Origin: Amorphochlora amoebiformis
Lineage: Eukaryota; Cercozoa; Chlorarachniophyceae
Assembly: GCA_054601695.1 (NCBI GenBank)
Contig: BAAHQB010000036.1
Span: 620,001 to 684,000, forward strand
Length of the DNA: 64,000 nt
Reading direction: 5' to 3'
Shown here: piece after piece, positions 34,899 to 64,000 of the stretch
Layout: the number at the start of each line of letters is the position of its first letter
Numbering within the stretch: the stretch's first letter is position 1
The notes under the pieces: model-generated
Seen by the model: the letters and a program-made list of their open reading frames with translations, nothing else
The model's database searches: none
Told to the model about the DNA's origin: nothing
Position numbers and translations under genes: made by a program

Positions 34899-34935
<37 letters not shown>

Positions 34936-35028
34936 TATGTAGCTTTACAATGTATGCTATGTAGCTTTACAATGTATGTCAGCGTAATTTTTCATCTAGT
35001 TACTAAATATGTATATATATATATATAT

Positions 35029-35060
<32 letters not shown>

Positions 35061-35422
35061 CTATATATATATATATTCTATATATATATATATATATACT
35101 ACATATTAAAATATATATACAACCACCCCCATCCATATACACCGTATAATATGATTACACATCCAAACCTCAAGTTCACAACTATCAGACCGTAATGGAG
35201 GCCCTGAAAGAGTATGGAAGACCAGATGGCCTCGAATTCGAAGAGAGATCCATGATTCGATACCAGACTACTTCCTGGTAGCCGTCATCACAAGTCCGGT
35301 TGCTGGAATCAAGCCGTTGCGAAAAAAAATTCCATCCGCTCGGGAGAATCAATCTTACGTCGTCTAATGATCTCATGCTCAGGTCCTACAAGGCTCATTT
35401 TAAAGCTGTAATTCGTAGCTAG
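32532..35422 (+). CDS. Small WW-domain protein
   Basis: Exons: 32532-32591, 32811-32918, 33118-33166, 34141-34268, 35189-35277, 35383-35422 (TAG). Phases agree and give 157 residues. A WW domain spans three exons at about residues 53-80: [18 protein letters not shown], then [12 protein letters not shown], with both signature Trp, the central aromatics and the terminal Pro. WW domains bind proline-rich ligands. The N-terminus is Cys/His-rich ([20 protein letters not shown]), possibly metal-binding. The start is uncertain: the frame stays open upstream of 32532, and ATG 32796 (MGLTQC) could start a shorter form. Intron 4 contains a 600-bp GA block and AT repeat. A terminal exon at 36494 would also fit in phase after 35277. 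Confidence 0.65.
34273..34870 (+). repeat. GA-rich block (GAGAGAGAGGAGAGAG-type), about 600 bp
   Basis: It starts 5 bp after the donor GTAATA of the WW-gene exon 34141-34268. Irregular GGAGAG insertions suggest slippage-derived minisatellites. Confidence 0.9.
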
Positions 35423-35501
35423 TTCATTGCGTGTGCGCGAGTGAGTGTGCGTGTAGTGTGTGTAGGTTTGTCGTTACTATCAGTGATATATAGATGTATA
35501 T

Positions 35502-35543
<42 letters not shown>

Positions 35544-35585
35544 TGTGTTTGTTTGTATTTTTGTACAGGTAACATGATGTATATG

Positions 35586-35671
<86 letters not shown>

Positions 35672-35970
35672 ATCTAGTATATATATATATATATATACGT
35701 GTATATATATATGTATATATATATATCTGGTGTACTGTACTATATACTAAGAAAGATGTAAATCAGAGTGACAGGAAAACATCTAGACATATCACTCTTT
35801 CAGTCGTAAATGTCACCCAACGTGACAACTTGTTTTAGCAAAGACTACAAAGAGCTAGTCTCTCTCTCTCTATATATATATATTAACGCGCATCCCCAGA
35901 TCTGAGGATAAAGAACATATTACATGTACACACATATATATCTAGATATGTATATATATATATATGTATG

Positions 35971-36002
<32 letters not shown>

Positions 36003-36292
36003 TATTATATAAATATATATTCTAGATATTTGTTAGTGGCATGATTGAAATTATATTTGAGTACCAACTCATAGTACCAGTACTATAGTAAGTAATACTG
36101 TATAGTACTGTAGTACTAATATATATAGGATATATATTGGGTTGAATAAACTTTCATGTATATATGAACGATACACACACATATATATGTATATATATTA
36201 TATATTAGATTTTTATATGTATATGTATATGTATGTATGTAATGTATGTGTGTACATGTATGTATATAACTTGAAATATATATATATATATA

Positions 36293-36335
<43 letters not shown>

Positions 36336-36351
36336 TTACTTACAATACATT

Positions 36352-36433
<82 letters not shown>

Positions 36434-36493
36434 TATTTACTAACACAATATTTCTAATATAATATATCATAATACCAAGCTATAAATTTTCAG
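35423..36493. other. AT-rich stretch without recognised gene
   Basis: Microsatellite with unique patches at 35750-35870 and 36020-36130. Neither patch shows a splice-bounded open frame that I trust. Confidence 0.5.
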
Positions 36494-36656
36494 CATATAC
36501 AGATCGCTCGAAGGTAAGACTTTGACGGTTGATTTCATATATCTCATCAAATTGGCCGCACAAAGCATCACCAACACATTGACGTTTGGTATCTATCGTC
36601 TTTCAACTCACGACTTTGATGTTGTCAGGAGAAGATTCTTCGCCTTTCGCATCTAG
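36494..36656 (+). CDS. Candidate terminal exon of an unidentified gene (or alternative end of the WW gene)
   Basis: After the acceptor TTTTCAG the plus frame is open for 53 codons to a TAG. It contains YRSLEGKTLTVDFIYLIKLA and FDVVRRRFFAFRI, with an amphipathic or hydrophobic middle. Phase 2 entry would fit WW-gene exon 35189-35277. The minus strand is also largely open here and may hold the last exon of the SET gene, so strand assignment is uncertain. Confidence 0.35.
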
Positions 36657-36939
36657 ATCCCGGTTTAGTCGGGCATTTACTGTCATTCTGAGATGTATAC
36701 ATATACATACATATATAGATATAAATGAATACATATATATATATATGTATATACAACATATCTATTATATATATATATATATAATATATACTATATATAT
36801 ATACATATATATATATGTATATATATATATACTATATATATATATATATACTATATATATATATTATGTACAACATATCTATAATATATCTACACACACA
36901 CACACACATATATATATATGTATAATATACATATATATA

Positions 36940-36970
<31 letters not shown>

Positions 36971-36978
36971 GATATAAA

Positions 36979-37013
<35 letters not shown>

Positions 37014-37067
37014 TTATATATATATATATATATATACATGCATGCAACATATCTATAATATATACAC

Positions 37068-37100
<33 letters not shown>

Positions 37101-37103
37101 CAT

Positions 37104-37180
<77 letters not shown>

Positions 37181-37181
37181 C

Positions 37182-53771
<16,590 letters not shown>

Positions 53772-53817
53772 CTAAAAAATGTGTATAATTTATATATGCA
53801 TGCATATATATATATAT

Positions 53818-53914
<97 letters not shown>

Positions 53915-53925
53915 GCATATGTGCG

Positions 53926-53958
<33 letters not shown>

Positions 53959-54155
53959 ATATAATATACATACACACACACACATACACACACACACACA
54001 CATATATATTTTTATATATATATATATATATACATATATATGTGTATAATATACATATACACATTTATAAAAACATACATATATATATATATATATATAT
54101 AAATGAATATATATTTACATGTCTAATATGTTTATTCCTCCATAAATATATATTT

Positions 54156-54207
<52 letters not shown>

Positions 54208-54579
54208 GTATGTATATATACATATATATAAATACAGTACGTTGGATAAAATATGTTTATATTCATGTAATATACATACACATGTGTATAAATTAACATA
54301 AAGTTATATGTACATATGTATGTACATATATATATATATATATACATATATATAAATGAAAATGTTACACATAATATGTATATATGCATATATTTATACG
54401 TATACATATATATATATATATATATTTATATGTATCTTATATATATATATATTTATATATATGTATTGATATATAATATATAGATACATATATATCATAC
54501 AATGAAATATATATACCTCTACATATGTATACATATAAAGTATATTTATATACGTATACTATGTATTTGTACATTATAG

Positions 54580-54644
<65 letters not shown>

Positions 54645-54652
54645 CACACACA

Positions 54653-54689
<37 letters not shown>

Positions 54690-54719
54690 CACATATACAT
54701 ATATACATTCATACAATAC

Positions 54720-63535
<8,816 letters not shown>

Positions 63536-63540
<5 letters not shown>

Positions 63541-63575
63541 GTTAGGGTTAGGGTTAGGGTTAGGGTTAGGGTTGA
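63536..63575 (+). repeat. Short TTAGGG array
   Basis: Six perfect TTAGGG units. Confidence 0.95.
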
Positions 63576-63624
63576 GGTCGGGATTAGGGTTATAACTCGA
63601 GGCTTAAGAGGAAAGTGTATTTTT

Positions 63625-63714
63625 GGGTGTGACATGGCCCTTTGTTACTTTGATATGGGTGACATGACCCTTGATTACGGAAACTATGTTTGACATGGCC
63701 CTTGGTCACGGTAG

Positions 63715-63746
<32 letters not shown>

Positions 63747-63776
63747 CATACATATGTATATATATATATATATAAT

Positions 63777-63860
<84 letters not shown>

Positions 63861-63985
63861 AATACATACATACATAGAAGGTGTAACATGGCCCTTGGTC
63901 ATGGTGACATCTGGGTGTGACATGGCCCTTGGTCACGGTAACATCTGGGTGTGACATGGCCCTTGGTCACAATAGGGTTAGAGTT
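63625..63985 (+). repeat. About 31-33 bp minisatellite (GTGACATGGCCCTTGGTCAC)
   Basis: Units near 63629, 63657, 63688, 63880, 63912 and 63949. The array is split by a 160-bp (AT)n insertion at 63715-63865. The last three units are nearly identical. Confidence 0.95.
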
Positions 63986-64000
63986 GAGGTTACGGGAGCA

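Noticed and set aside
35185-35376. Minus-strand 63-codon frame
   Set aside because: It is the antisense shadow of WW-gene exon 35189-35277, which has better splice sites and phase.
36494-36656. Minus-strand terminal exon of the SET gene (short CERRRIFS or DTKRQCVGDALCGQ readings)
   Set aside because: Several mutually incompatible minus readings exist and none fits both phase and acceptor convincingly, so the SET gene's last exon was left unassigned.

Overview
The window is nuclear DNA from a eukaryote. It is dominated by (AT)n microsatellite and by long runs of the telomere-type hexamer TTAGGG/CCCTAA, with smaller GA/CT blocks and minisatellites. Short islands of ordinary-complexity sequence sit in this background. 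Almost all of them are exons that end in GT-AG splice sites and keep phase with their neighbours. I assembled the gene models by hand from splice consensus, phase and family motifs. The organism cannot be named from this evidence. A unicellular eukaryote is likely: TTAGGG-type repeats, very short exons, and some 50-100 bp introns beside kilobase repeat-filled ones. I saw no rRNA, tRNA, CRISPR or transposase gene.

Layout. (1) 175-6352, plus: 3' part of a Y-family (DinB/pol kappa-like) translesion DNA polymerase with a ubiquitin-binding motif and PIP-like PCNA motifs; its 5' end lies outside the window. (2) 7631-11693, minus: a 16-exon bHLH transcription factor with a glutamine-rich middle. (3) 13424-16599, minus: a 7-exon PTPMT1-like dual-specificity phosphatase of 207 residues. 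(4) 16776-28085, plus: a 17-exon membrane-anchored short-chain dehydrogenase resembling the microsomal 3-oxoacyl-CoA reductase/HSD17B12 family (332 residues, 999 bp of CDS in 11.3 kb). It diverges from gene 3 across only 176 bp. (5) 29091-29795, minus: a single-exon one-pass membrane protein. (6) 32532-35422, plus: a small WW-domain protein. (7) 37182-53771, minus: a SET-domain protein-lysine methyltransferase of the Rubisco-LSMT/SETD3/SETD6 type, followed upstream on the same strand by a phase-compatible chain of exons to 62970 that is either its N-terminal extension or a separate gene. The right end is minisatellite and telomere-type repeat.

The strongest unusual signal is architectural. 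In at least fifteen introns of the three most inflated genes, the repeat filling the intron contains echoes of the adjoining exon edge, usually the last 20-50 bp of the exon plus the 5' splice site, sometimes the first part of an exon or a whole exon. These echoes are tandemly reiterated inside AT, CT or TTAGGG repeat. The repeats also appear to supply the splice signals: TATATAG acceptors, GTATAT donors, GTTAGGG donors, and CCCTAAC (branch-site-like) just before acceptors. Genes 2 and 3 have fewer repeats and show no echoes that I could see.
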